DNA from: Closterium sp. Naga37s-1
Lineage: Eukaryota > Streptophyta > Zygnematophyceae > Desmidiales > Closteriaceae
Assembly: GCA_947471745.1 (NCBI GenBank)
Contig: CANJKZ010000918.1
Span: forward strand, 232,501 to 296,500
Reading direction: 5' to 3'
DNA: 64,000 nt
Shown in pieces: positions 39,848 through 49,933 of the stretch. Position numbers and translations under genes: made by a program. The notes under the pieces were generated by a model. The model had not been told where the DNA came from. It saw only the letters and a list, made by a program, of their open reading frames with translations, and did no database searches. How positions within the stretch are numbered: the first letter of the stretch is position 1; every line of letters begins with the position of its first letter.

Positions 39848-42825
39848 GCTGTCACGCGCAGAATCTGTCCTTGGCAACTTTTGCCACCCTTTTCCCTTAG
39901 AAATCTGCCAACTTGGCTCACTCTTCCACTCACGCGGGACCATCACTGCAGCTACGCGGTGTCAGCGAGGGAAACTGGTTAGCGTTGCGCCCCACGTGCT
40001 ACATTTGTGGCAGTACTGTACTGCAGTGGTTGTAGTGTGTTCTGAGTACTTCAGACTTGTGTTTTTGCGGAACCTGAAAAATCAGAGTGGCCATTCTCTG
40101 GGAAATATGCCTCAAACTAAAATTTTTCAGAGCCCCCAGAACATCAGACTGGATTTTTTTGAATAGTCAGCCCTGAGCTGGAGGTGCTGCTGGAGCTGGA
40201 GCTGGAGGTTCTGGAGCTGGTGGTGCTGCTGGAGCCGGTGCTCCTGGGGCTGCTGGAGTTGGCGCTACTGGTGCTGCTGGAGGTGCTACTGGAGCTGGTG
40301 GTGCTGCTGGAGTTGGAGCTGCAGCTGAGGGTACTGGTGCTGTCCCTGCTGCTTCTGGAGGTGCTGCGCGGCCTCGGCCGTACTTCCTTCCCCTCCTTCA
40401 GCAGGTTCTTGGCCTTCCGCCTTCCTCTGGTCCTTCTCCTGCCTTAGAGTGTCCACAGCCAGTCCCCTCCGAGTCACAGTTACAGCTGGCCTGTCCACTG
40501 CCTGCCCCTTCTCCCTACGCTGGTCCTACTGGAGGTCTTGCTGAGCGTCGTGAGCCTGATTCGCGTCCTGCGTCGCCTGTTCGTGCTGTTCGCACTGGTC
40601 GTCGTGTTCCGCGTCAGCGTCCTCCTGCGGTCCCCGGCACGCACCAGATGGCCCTGCGTCCTTCCACTGCTCCGCAGCGTGTCCCTCTGCCGTCTCCTCC
40701 TGCGTCCTCTCTTCCTGCTCTTGCTGACCCGGAGTCTGACTCCCTTCGTGCGGCCAGCCCTACTGTCACGCGTCTTCTGGGTACTGTTGTCACTGACCCT
40801 TCCTTTGAGTCCACTGCTGCGTCTGCCTTAGTTGCTGAGCTGGTCGACTTCGCTGCTCACTGTCGTCTAGACTACGCTGCGAGTCTTGTCGCTGAGTCTG
40901 AGTCTGTCTGTCCTTCGTCCGTCGGGGGTGAGTGTGCTCTTGGCACGGACGTCCTTAAGGACAGGCAGGAGGAGTTCCAGTGCTTTGCTGCTGCTTTACC
41001 TCATCTCGTGTCCATGCTGCTTGCCCCTGAGGGAGACCCGGATGCACCAGACATCCCGACTCCGCGCTCTTACGCGGAGGCTGTAGAGGGTCTCTACTCC
41101 TCTCAGTGGCAGACAGCCATGGACGCAGAGATGGCTTCCTGGAAGTCCACAGGCACCTACGTTGACGAGGTTCCCCCACCTGGGGCGAACATCGTCAGTG
41201 GCATGTGGATCTACAGGGTGAAACGGCCGCCGGGTTCTCCGCCTGTCTTCAAGGCGCGTTACGTGGCTCGAGGCTTCAGTCAGCGGCAGGGAGTTGACTA
41301 CTTTCAGACCTTCTCTCCCACCCCGAAGATGACCACTCTTCGGGTGCTGCTACACATAGCCGCTCAGCGCGACTACGAGCTTCACTCTCTTGACTTCAGC
41401 ACTGCTTTCCTACAGGGGAGCCTGCACGAGGAGATCTGGCTGCGCCGCCCACCTGGCTTCACTGGGTCGTTCCCTCCTGGTACCCAGTGGAGCCTCCGGC
41501 GGCCAGTCTACGGTCTCCGCCAGGCTCCCCGCGAGTGGCACGACACACTGAGGACTACGCTTGCGGCTCTTGGGTTTGCTCCTTCTACTGCCGACCCGTC
41601 GCTGTTTCTACGCACCGACACCTCGCTGCCGCCGTTCTACATCCTCGTGTACGTCGACGACTTGGTCTTTGCTACTGCTGATACTGCTGGACTCGCCCAC
41701 GTGAAGTCGGAGCTGCAGAAGAGACACACGTGCACAGACCTGGGTGAGCTGCGCAGCTATCTTGGCTTGCAGATCACCCGGGACAGAGCACGGCGCACCA
41801 TTACCTTGACTCAGTCACACATGGTGCAGCAGGTCCTTCAGCGCTTCAACTTCACGTACTCCTCGCCTCAGCCCACTCCTCTGTCTACTCGCCACTCGCT
41901 CTCAGCTCTGCCTTCGGATGAGTCCGTAGAGCCGAGTGGCCCGTACCCAGAGCTTGTTGGCTGCCTCATGTACCTGATGACCTGCACTCGACCTGACCTG
42001 GCATACCCTCTTAGAATCCTGGCACGCTATGTTGCTCCTGGGAGACACCGACCAGAGCACATGGATGTAGCTAAGAGGGTGTTGCGCTACTTGTGCAGTA
42101 CGTCGGGCATGGGGCTAGTGCTTGGAGGGCGGAGTGAGGTGGTCCTCACTGGTCACGCAGACGCTTCTTGGGCTGACGACCAAGCTACGCAGCGGTCGTC
42201 ACAGGGTTACACCTTCAGCCTTGGTTCCGGCTCTGTTTCGTGGCGGTCTACCCGCTCGTCTTCTGTTCTCGGCTCCAGAGGCCGAGATCTACGCAGGGGC
42301 CATGGCTGCTCAGGAGTTACGCTGGCTCACCTACCTGCTGACCGACCTGGGAGAGCCGCCTCGTTCTCCTCCAGTTCTGTACGTAGACAACAAGGCCATG
42401 CTGGCCTTGTGTCGGGAGCACAGACTGGATCACAACGAAGCACATTGCTCTGCGCTACTTTCTTGCTCGTGAGCTGCAGCAGCGTGGTCAGCTGCGCCTT
42501 GCTTACGTGGCCTCTCGGGCCAACACTGCTGATATCTTTACCAAGGCTCTTCAGCCTTGTGATCATCAGCGCTTCTGTACGATGCTAGGTCTTGTGCCTA
42601 CTTGGCCTCACTTGCTCACTTCTTGACCTTGCTTGTACTGTGATCTATCTATACCTGCACTTGCTTGTTTACCTTTCTATATATGATCCTGCATGTGAAC
42701 TGGCCTTGTGGCCTTGAACCTGTGCTCGGAATGTGTGGTGACGTTGTGATCCACCCTGAGCTTGCTTTGCTTTGCTTGACTGGTCTTGCGACCCCTAGTT
42801 CTCCCCCACTCTGCCTATGGGGGTG

Positions 42826-42952
42826 TGTCAGACTTATATTCCTAAGTCACTGTAGGCTACTGTGGGGTAGACACTAAAGGGGTACAACAATCTAGGGTTT
42901 CATATTTGTATCCACCTTGTTTCTAGTTCATCTCATCCTTCATTTCTTCACA
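42826..42952 (+). repeat. 3' LTR of element C (127 bp)
   Basis: TGTCAGACTTATATTCC ... TTCTTCACA, preceded by CTATGGGGGTG and followed by the AT run of element B. Confidence 0.92.
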
Positions 42953-43019
42953 ATATATATATATGTCATAGTACAAGACAAAGTCAAGCAACCAGCAGGT
43001 GAGGCAGAGTAGGCACAAG

Positions 43020-46000
43020 GCCTAGAGCAGTGCAGAAATGCTGATGATCACCAGGCACAAGGGCCTTGGTGAAGACATCAGCAGTGTTGGCCCGAGATGC
43101 CACGTAAGCAAGGCGCAGCTGACCACGCTGCAGCAGCTCCCGAGCAAGGAAGTAACGAAGAGCAATGTGCTTCGTTCCGTGTTCCAGTCTCTGCTAATGA
43201 CACAAGGCAATCATCGCCTTGTTGTCGACATACAGAACCGGAGGAGAACGAGGCCGCTCACCCAAGTCCGTTAGCAGGTAGGTCAGCCAGCGTAACTCCT
43301 GTGAAGCCATGGCCCCAGCGTAGATCTCGGCCTCACAGCTGGAACCAAGCACAGAAGATGAACAAGTGGACCTCCACGAGACAGAACCAGAACCGAGACT
43401 GAAAGAGTAACCCTGTGATTACCGCTGAGTCGCCTGGTCGTCGGCCCAAGAAGCATCGGAGTGTCCTGTGATTACCACTGAACCCCGTCCTCCAAGCACG
43501 AGCCCCATGCCCGATGTACTGCACAAGTAACGCACTACCCTCTGCGCAGCTATCCAGTGCTCCTTCCTGTGACGTTCGGGCGCGACGAAGCAAGCAAGGA
43601 TGCTGAGAGGGTACGCGAGGTCAGGTCGTGTGCATGTCATCAGGTACATGCGGCAGCCCACAAGCTCTGGATACGGGCCACTCGGCTCCACGGACCCGTC
43701 CGAAGGTGGAGCTAAGAGCGAGTGGCCTGTAGGCAGAGGAGTGCGCTGTGGCGAGGAGAACTGAAAGTCGAGGGCTGAAGGACCTGGCGCACCATGTGTG
43801 ACTGAGTCAAAGTGATGGTGCGCCGTGCTGTGTCGCGAGTGATCTGCAAGCCAAGATAGCTATGCAGCTCACCCAGGTCAGTGCAAGTGTGTCTCTTCTG
43901 CAGCTCCGCCTTCACAAGGGTCAGCGCCCCAGTGTCAGCAGTAGCAAAAACCAAGTCGTCGATGTACACGAGGATGTAGAACGGCGGCAGAGTAGGGTCG
44001 GTGCGCAGAAACAACGACAGGTCAGCAGTCGAAGGAGCAAACCCAAGAGCCGCAAGCGTCGTCCTCAGTCGTGCCACTCGCGGGGTGCCTTGCAGAGACC
44101 GTAGACCGGCCGCCGGAGGCTCCACTGGGTACCCTCAGGAAACGACTCAGTGAAGCCAGGTGGGCGGCGCAGCCAGATCTCCTCGTGAAGGCTGCCCTGC
44201 AAGAAAGCTGTGGAAAAATTGAGGGAGTGCCGCTCGTAGTCACGCTGTGCTGCAACGTGCAGTAACACCCGAAGAGTGGTCATCTTCGGGGTGGGGGAGA
44301 AGGTCTGGAAGAAGTCGACCCCCTGTCGCTGACTGAAACCTCGAGCAACGTAATGCGCCTTGAAGGCAGGAGGAGAACCCGGCGGCCGCTTCACTCTGAA
44401 AATCCACATGCCATCGACTATGTTCGCCCCAGGAGGGGGAACCTCGTCGACGTAGGTGCCTGTGGATTTCCAGGAAGCCATCTCTACGTCCATGGCTGTC
44501 TGCCACTGAGAGGAGTACTCACCCGTGATCGCTTCTGCGTAAGAGCGCGGGGTGGGGATGTACAGTGCATCCGGGTCTCCCTGAGGCCAAAGCCGCATGG
44601 ACGCGAAACGGGGTAAAACGGCCGCGAGACACTCGAGCTCAAACTGCCTGTCCTGAAGGACGTCACAGCCAAGGGCAAGCTCACCCCCTACGGACGGAGG
44701 ACAGGCATACTCAGACTCAGTAACAAGACTCACGACGTAGTCGAGACGACGGGTAGCAACAAAGTCGACTAGCTTAGTGACTAGGGCAAACGCAGCAGTA
44801 GACTCGAAGGAAGGGTCAGTGACAACAGTAGCGATGAGACGAGTGACAGTAGGACAAGCAGCACGAGCAATGTCGGACTCAGGGTCAGGAACGTCAGGAA
44901 AAGAGGACGCCGGAGGAGACGGCAGAGCAACATGTTGTGGAAGAGAGGATGGACGAAGTGCCATAGTGTGCGTGCCGGCGACAGGTGGAGGACGAGAACG
45001 ACGAGCACGACTAACAGTGCGAACAGGGGAGGTAGGGCGAGACTCAGGCTCACGACGCTCTGCCAGGGAGCCTGTCTGAGCAGGGCTGGGAGAAGGAGCA
45101 GGCAGTGGAGAGCCAGGCAGTAACTGCGGCTGTGAGTGGTCAGGCGGAGGACACAAAAGAGGCAGAGTAAGGGCAGTGGAAGACGGAAGACTAAGAACCT
45201 GACGAAGTGCCGAGCCAGGTGGTGGTAGGGACGACTGTGGCTGCGGGTAGAAAAACGGTCGGCGCGGTGCAGTACCCGTACCGTCAGCAGCTCCAGCACC
45301 TCCAGTACCCCCAGCCCCAACACCTCCAGTACCATTAGCTCCAGCACCTCCAGTACCACCAGCTCCAGCACCGCCAGCACCAGCAGCTCCAATATCTCCA
45401 GCACCTCCAGCTCTAGCACCTCCAGCACCAGCAGCTCCAGCACCTCCAGCACTAGCAGCTCTAGTACCTCCAGCACCTCCAGCTCTTGCACCTCCAGCAC
45501 CAGCAGCTCCAGTACCTCCAGCACCTCCACCTCTAGCACCTCCAGCACCAGGACCTCCAGCACCTCCAGTACCTCCAGCACCTCCAGCACCAGCAGCTCC
45601 AGTGCCTCCAGCACCAGCAGCTCCTCCAGCTGTAGCACCTCCAGCACCAGCAGCTCCAGTACCTCCAGCACCACCAGCTCTAGCACCTCCAGCACCAGAA
45701 CTCCAAGCGCCATGAACCCGGCCCCGCCGAAGAACCCAGTCGCAAAGCTGTTGCGGCAAGAGGGTCTCCTGTCGACGAGACTGTTGCTACTGTCCAACGC
45801 CAGAACCCCCAGCAGAAGCACCCACGACTCCACCACCACTAGGACTCGCAGCAGCCCTAGTGTCAGCACCCCAAAACCGGCACTCCCAGAGTCAGCACCC
45901 CCAGAACCAGCACCCCCAGACTCAGCAACCCGCGGACCAGCACCCCCAGAGTCCGCACCCTTAGTGTCACCACCCCCAGTAGCACCAGAGTCCACATCGA

Positions 46001-47410
46001 CAGGCTGCGGAGATGGCGAAGACGGCCGAGGCGGAAAGCCAGGAGGGGTCTCCAGGCGCGGGGAGCGGCGAGTGGCCGCCGTGTCGTCAGCAGAGGGGTC
46101 ATCCCCCTCAGCTGGGCCAGAGGTGTCAGAGGAAACCTCCAAAGGCTCATCCAAGGGGGGTGGGTCGACATGAGACACACCTGAGGGAGCAGGACCCTGT
46201 GGGGGGAGGGGTTCTACCGGTGGGGGACCTGGGACCAGGAAGAGGGGCGGCGGGGAGAGTGGAGAGGACACGTGCGGGTGGAGACGGTAGAAGCAGACCG
46301 ACTCGTCAAAGGTTACGTCCTGTGAGGGCAGGACGCGGCGCAAGGCAGGGTGGTAAAACTGCCAGGGCGGGGCGTCGGTGGGGAAGCCAAGGAAGACGCA
46401 GCGGAGAGTGCGGGGAGAGCTTGCCCGCGGTGGTATCGCGGACAAGGGAGAGCGCACCCCAGACCGGAAACGTCGACACATCGCCAACCTCCCTCGCCCA
46501 ACGTAGTGTAGGCGAGGTCTCTGGCACAGAGACACGGGGCCAGAGGTTGGGTTGATGCACGGCGTATCGGACTGCAAACGACCACAGAAAATGGGGAGCA
46601 GCCGCGTGGATCATGGAGGTGCGAGCAACCTCCATGACCAAGCCAATGCGACGAAGGGGGATCATGGAGGTCCTCAGCAATCCCATTCTGCTACGAAGAG
46701 GCCGGAAGCGTGAACGACGGGGAAATGCCCTCAGCACGACAAAAACCCTCAAGGAGGCGGGAGGAAAACTCACCGCCTCTGTTAGAGAGCAGTCGCAGGA
46801 ACTGGAGGTCCTCCTGAAACCGCGCTCTCTGCTGGCGACGAACAGCAATGATCTAGGGGATCAAAACACTTGGGAAATCCGCCTTGCTCCGCGAGGGGAA
46901 GACCGTGGTGTAGCGCGTGTAGTCGTCAACAACCAGGAGGAAGTAGCGCTTTTAGTCCTATCCATGGACGCGGGCTAGGCCCTACACGTCCATGTGGAGA
47001 GTCTGCAGAGGAGCAGTGGTCGGCGGAAACGAGGAGGAGTGAGGAGTGGTGCGCTACCGCCCCTCGACGCAGGGAAGGCACGGCGGTGCAAGCGAGCGCG
47101 GGAGCGGGGGCAGGGACCTGGGGAGACCAGAGACAAGGAGACGCGAGTGCATGCCACGCAGGCGTGGCAGGGAGGGGTGACCAAGACGGTGGTGCCAGAG
47201 TCTAGTGCGTGAGTAGCTGACACGAGCAAGACTCTGCTAACTAACCGACACAGCTACCTGTGCAGACTCAGTGGTCAGTGTGTATAGGCCACTCCCAGGG
47301 CTCCGAGTGAAAGTGGCAAGCTGCTTGCTAGTGCGTGAGTCCATACAGATCGCCACAAGCTCAACCCTAGGAGCAGTCACAGTGACAAACTGTGGACGCG
47401 AGGAGCAATG
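43020..47410 (-). pseudogene. Copia pol of element B (fragmented)
   Basis: Reading on the minus strand from 47410: protease-end block (LATFTRSPGSGLYTLTTES), pre-integrase, integrase pieces (46306-47229), a long Gly/Ala-Gly repeat linker (45270-45700), RT (WIFRVKRPPGSPPAFKAHYV to YIDD near 43950) and RNase H (HSDASWADD at about 43450, then 43022-43210). At least six frame changes separate the blocks. Gag is absent. The family is that of C and D but clearly diverged. Confidence 0.85.
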
Positions 47411-48155
47411 CAGACGCCTCACGTGTACAATGATGGCAGCCAAGTTGGGGTTGAAGGGAAGGGTGGAGTGGGTTGTCTGGCGAGGTGGTAACCATGATGG
47501 GTGGACGCAGTAGATTGCAGTTGTACATATGTGGGCTGTTTGAATGGTTGAGATCACGTGCATGTTGGATGGTGTTTGTGCTTGCCTCGTGTGTGCGTTT
47601 GTTGCTGGCGTGTGTGGGCAGGTCCTCGCTTCCACTCACGCCCCCTTGCAAGAAGTCAGTTGCTAGCCAAGATTTGCATTGTACATATGGAGCTAGCCTC
47701 CACCGAGCTCCTTGCTTGTTTGTTTGTTTCCACGAGATACTGGAATGGTGTGTGCTATCTTCCTAGCAGAACCAGCCGGAGAGAGAGGAGCATGTCGTCA
47801 GATCAAGGAATTTTTCGACAAACAAACAAGGTGTGCGGCTGATGCTCTTGCGATCAGGCCGAAGATACGTGCCAGCGATAAGAGGAGAAAGCACGATTGC
47901 AGGCAGGATGCACGATGAGTCGCGGGAAGAGGCGCAGGGCGCGCCGGAAACGGGCAGGGTCTCGATCGGGACTGAGACCGGACTAAGCGAGGTGTATCGT
48001 GCGCCGCCACGTCGGCGCAGCCAGGGCTAGCTGCTGGGCTCCTCGTCCAAAGAGGCGCGGAGGCAGCAAGAAGAAGGGAGAACCGACACCTGCATAGGAC
48101 GGGGTCGGTCGAGTGGAGGAGATGGACGGAAGACGACGAGTTCAGAGGCGTAAGC
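47411..48155. other. Unassigned stretch between elements B and G
   Basis: About 745 bases with no recognisable gene. It should contain the broken 5' edge of B and the 5' leader of gypsy element G. I searched by eye for an LTR pair with the sequence downstream of 54087 and found none, so G's 5' LTR is lost, very diverged or not in this position. Confidence 0.45.
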
Positions 48156-49511
48156 ATGCGGCAGGCGAGATCCGCGGGAACGTCGAAGCGGGACACGCTG
48201 CCTCAGGCGAACAAGCGATGGCGCTACACGAACTTGCTAGAAATTAAGGTGCCAGAGAGGTTTACCGGGCAACCAGGCGTGGGCGCGGATCTGCACAATT
48301 AACTCATGCAGATCGACAACATCCGCTACCGCTGGACGAGGGACGGTCTGGAGGCGGAGGAATTCTACCGTGGACTCTCGAACACGCTCGCAGGGGAGGC
48401 AGAGACTTACTACCGCATCACGAAGGTGGATCTGTTGCGCAAGTACCGCCACCTGGGGGGCGAGGACTGGGGGATCGTGGAGGAATTTATGGACAACCTG
48501 AAACGAAAGTTCCCGGTGCAGACCTCGGAAAAGATTCGCGGGTTCGCATGCTTCGAGTGGAGGAGAGAAAAATACCTGCTGGGATATTTCGGGCGGTTGC
48601 GCGAACTGGCGCTGGACATGGAGTGCTCGGATGAGAGGCGGCTGATCAGGAAGTTCCTGAACGGATTAGACCAAAGCATGGTGAAAGAGTTGCGGAGCAA
48701 GGTATTCGAGATGGGTCGAGAAGATTTGCTCCAACAAGTCTATGAAATGGCGTGCAGATATGAAATGGGTCTTAAGCTGTATGAGCTGCAGAGAGCGGAG
48801 ACGAGAGGGGGGGAGAGGCGACGAGGGGTCTGGATGGCCAACGTGCCTTCGGAGCCGGCGCGGCGGGAAGAAGCTGGGAACGCGGACCGGCGGAGATGCC
48901 ACCGATGCGGTCAGGTCGGGCATCTCCAGCACAACTGCACTCAGGCACCGCGCTGTGACACCTGCGGGGAAGTGGGGCATCTGCGGCGGGAATGCCCTCG
49001 GTCCCCGACATGTAAGAACTGCGGGAAGAAGGGCCACCGAGAAGCGGACTGCTACGCCAAGCGACCGCCCAAGGGGAGGAGCAAGAGCAGGGGTAAGATA
49101 GAGGAGGACATGCGTAAGCTGCGAGCGCAACTGAAGGAGCTGGGGGAGGAAGAAAAACCAGCAGAAGCATTTTACGTGGGAGCCGAAGAGGAGGACAAAA
49201 CGGGGAGCCAAGCCTCCTTCCAGCTGATGGCGAGGCCAGGGACCCGGCGAGAAGCAGCGCGGCAGCGGGGCGAAGGAATCCTCCGGGCAGGCATGGCAGG
49301 GAGCCCTTGGGCGAAGGAGCAGAGGTGCACGGAAGACCCTGACTTCGAGGACTCGGCATATCGCCACCCTAAAGAGTGGATGGTGTGCCAGTCCACGGTG
49401 CTAGCGGCGGCGAAGGGATCCATATCGGCTGGCGGCATTCTCGTGGACCTGGCGATCATCGATACCGGAGCACGTCATGTGCTCATTGGAAGGGGCTCGC
49501 AGAACAAATGA
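48156..49511 (+). pseudogene. Gypsy gag and start of protease (element G)
   Basis: The ATG at 48156 opens a frame reading YTNLLEIKVPERFTGQPG, a standard gypsy gag beginning, then TAA at 48300 where a Trp is expected (DLHN-stop-LMQIDN). The frame continues open from 48303: capsid-like region (FVP-type FPVQTSEKIRGFACF, YFGRLRELALDMECSDERRLIRKFL), then three consecutive CCHC knuckles at 48897-49052 (CHRCGQVGHLQHNC, CDTCGEVGHLRREC, CKNCGKKGHREADC). A basic linker follows, and the protease active site IIDTGA lies at 49455-49472. It ends at TGA 49509 after a frame slip. Confidence 0.87.
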
Positions 49512-49927
49512 GGCTGCACGAGGACGGGCGCCTGCGGGAGGGGGGATTCTCAGTCATGACGGCGGAAGGCGGGGAACCCAAGTGGCTTCCCTGCACCCGG
49601 AACTCAGTGGAGATCGTCCTGAAACCCAGAGAGAAGGATGAGTTCCGGGTGAAACTGCTATGTGGAGTGACCAAGTCCGAAGACTATGACCTGCCCGTGG
49701 GCATGAGGCTCCTGTACGCAGTGGGGGCCTCGATCTACACGTGGCAAGAAAAAGTGGTGTACCGCCCGCAGTTCTGGGATCCGAGGGGGCCAAGGGGGAC
49801 ACTGCCCGTACGTTTCGTGTACCAAGAGCCTAAGGCCGCATACCAGGCCCGCATGGTGGACTTGGAGGATCAGTTCGGGGAGATGAGCTGGTATGAAGCG
49901 GAGGCGGGGTTGCAAGTGCACCAGTGA
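49490..49927 (+). pseudogene. Gypsy protease remainder and linker (element G)
   Basis: In the -1 frame relative to gag the protease continues (GLAEQMRLHEDGRL, KWLPCTRNSVEIVL, LLYAVGASIYTW) to TGA at 49925. The methyltransferase ORF follows in the same frame only two codons later. No canonical slippery heptamer is visible at the shift, and it falls within the protease just after DTGA, so a 1-bp deletion is more likely than programmed frameshifting. Confidence 0.75.
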
Positions 49928-49933
49928 CGGGAG

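Larger units (their letters stand above)
33766..39852 (+). mobile_element. Copia F, nearly intact, inside MITE E
   Basis: 445-bp LTRs (33771-34215, 39403-39847) differ at only two positions that I can find. The target duplication GCTGT (33766-33770, 39848-39852) is perfect. It has a primer site, a purine tract (GAAGCGAAGGGGAG) and one gag-pol frame interrupted by a single TGA. It belongs to the same family as A but is far younger. Confidence 0.95.
33497..40175. mobile_element. hAT-like MITE E (about 0.6 kb), split by copia F
   Basis: Parts 33497-33770 and 39853-40175 form a non-coding element. Its ends are inverted repeats: CAGGGCTGACT at the left and AGTCAGCCCTG at the right. It is flanked by a perfect 8-bp duplication AGCTGGAG (33489-33496, 40176-40183). 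An 8-bp duplication with CAGGG termini is the signature of hAT transposons. The interior is AT-rich with subterminal TCAGACT / AGTCTGA motifs in both orientations, typical transposase-binding clusters. It has no transposase and must have been mobilised by one encoded elsewhere. Confidence 0.9.
30057..42615 (+). pseudogene. Copia gag-pol of element C (interrupted)
   Basis: It starts MASPTVLTFDAEGRAVDF and follows element D throughout. Damage relative to D: a deletion of about 47 bases near 30464 that changes frame, CAG-to-TAG at 32215 inside integrase, insertion of MITE E at 33497 in the integrase-RT linker, a 5-bp deletion near 42277 in RNase H and a 2-bp deletion near 42430. RT (YVDD near 41655) is otherwise readable after the insertion. 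The Gly-rich tract and the GGAEPGGA linker are present in altered lengths. Confidence 0.9.
21274..42952 (+). mobile_element. Short-LTR copia C, carrying three later insertions
   Basis: Bounded by 127-bp LTRs that I read as identical, with target duplication ATATA (21269-21273 and 42953-42957). Its 5' LTR is split by element D, and its pol is split by MITE E, which itself holds copia F. Removing these leaves an element of about 7.4 kb with a 1.1-kb GC-rich leader and one gag-pol frame. The frame is broken by a deletion, a stop and small indels besides the MITE. Confidence 0.92.
20903..47410 (-). mobile_element. Old short-LTR copia B (minus strand), split by element C
   Basis: The 3' end (LTR 20903-21035, purine tract, 3' UTR) lies to about 21273; pol resumes after element C at 42958 and runs to about 47410. 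The two parts join at an AT microsatellite in the same 3' UTR position seen in related element H. Coding sequence is fragmented by many frameshifts, gag and the 5' LTR are missing, and similarity stops within the protease region. It is the oldest layer of the nest. Confidence 0.82.

Noticed and set aside
49480-49511. Programmed -1 frameshift in element G
   Set aside because: No X-XXY-YYZ heptamer is visible, and the shift is inside the protease domain, so mutation is more likely.
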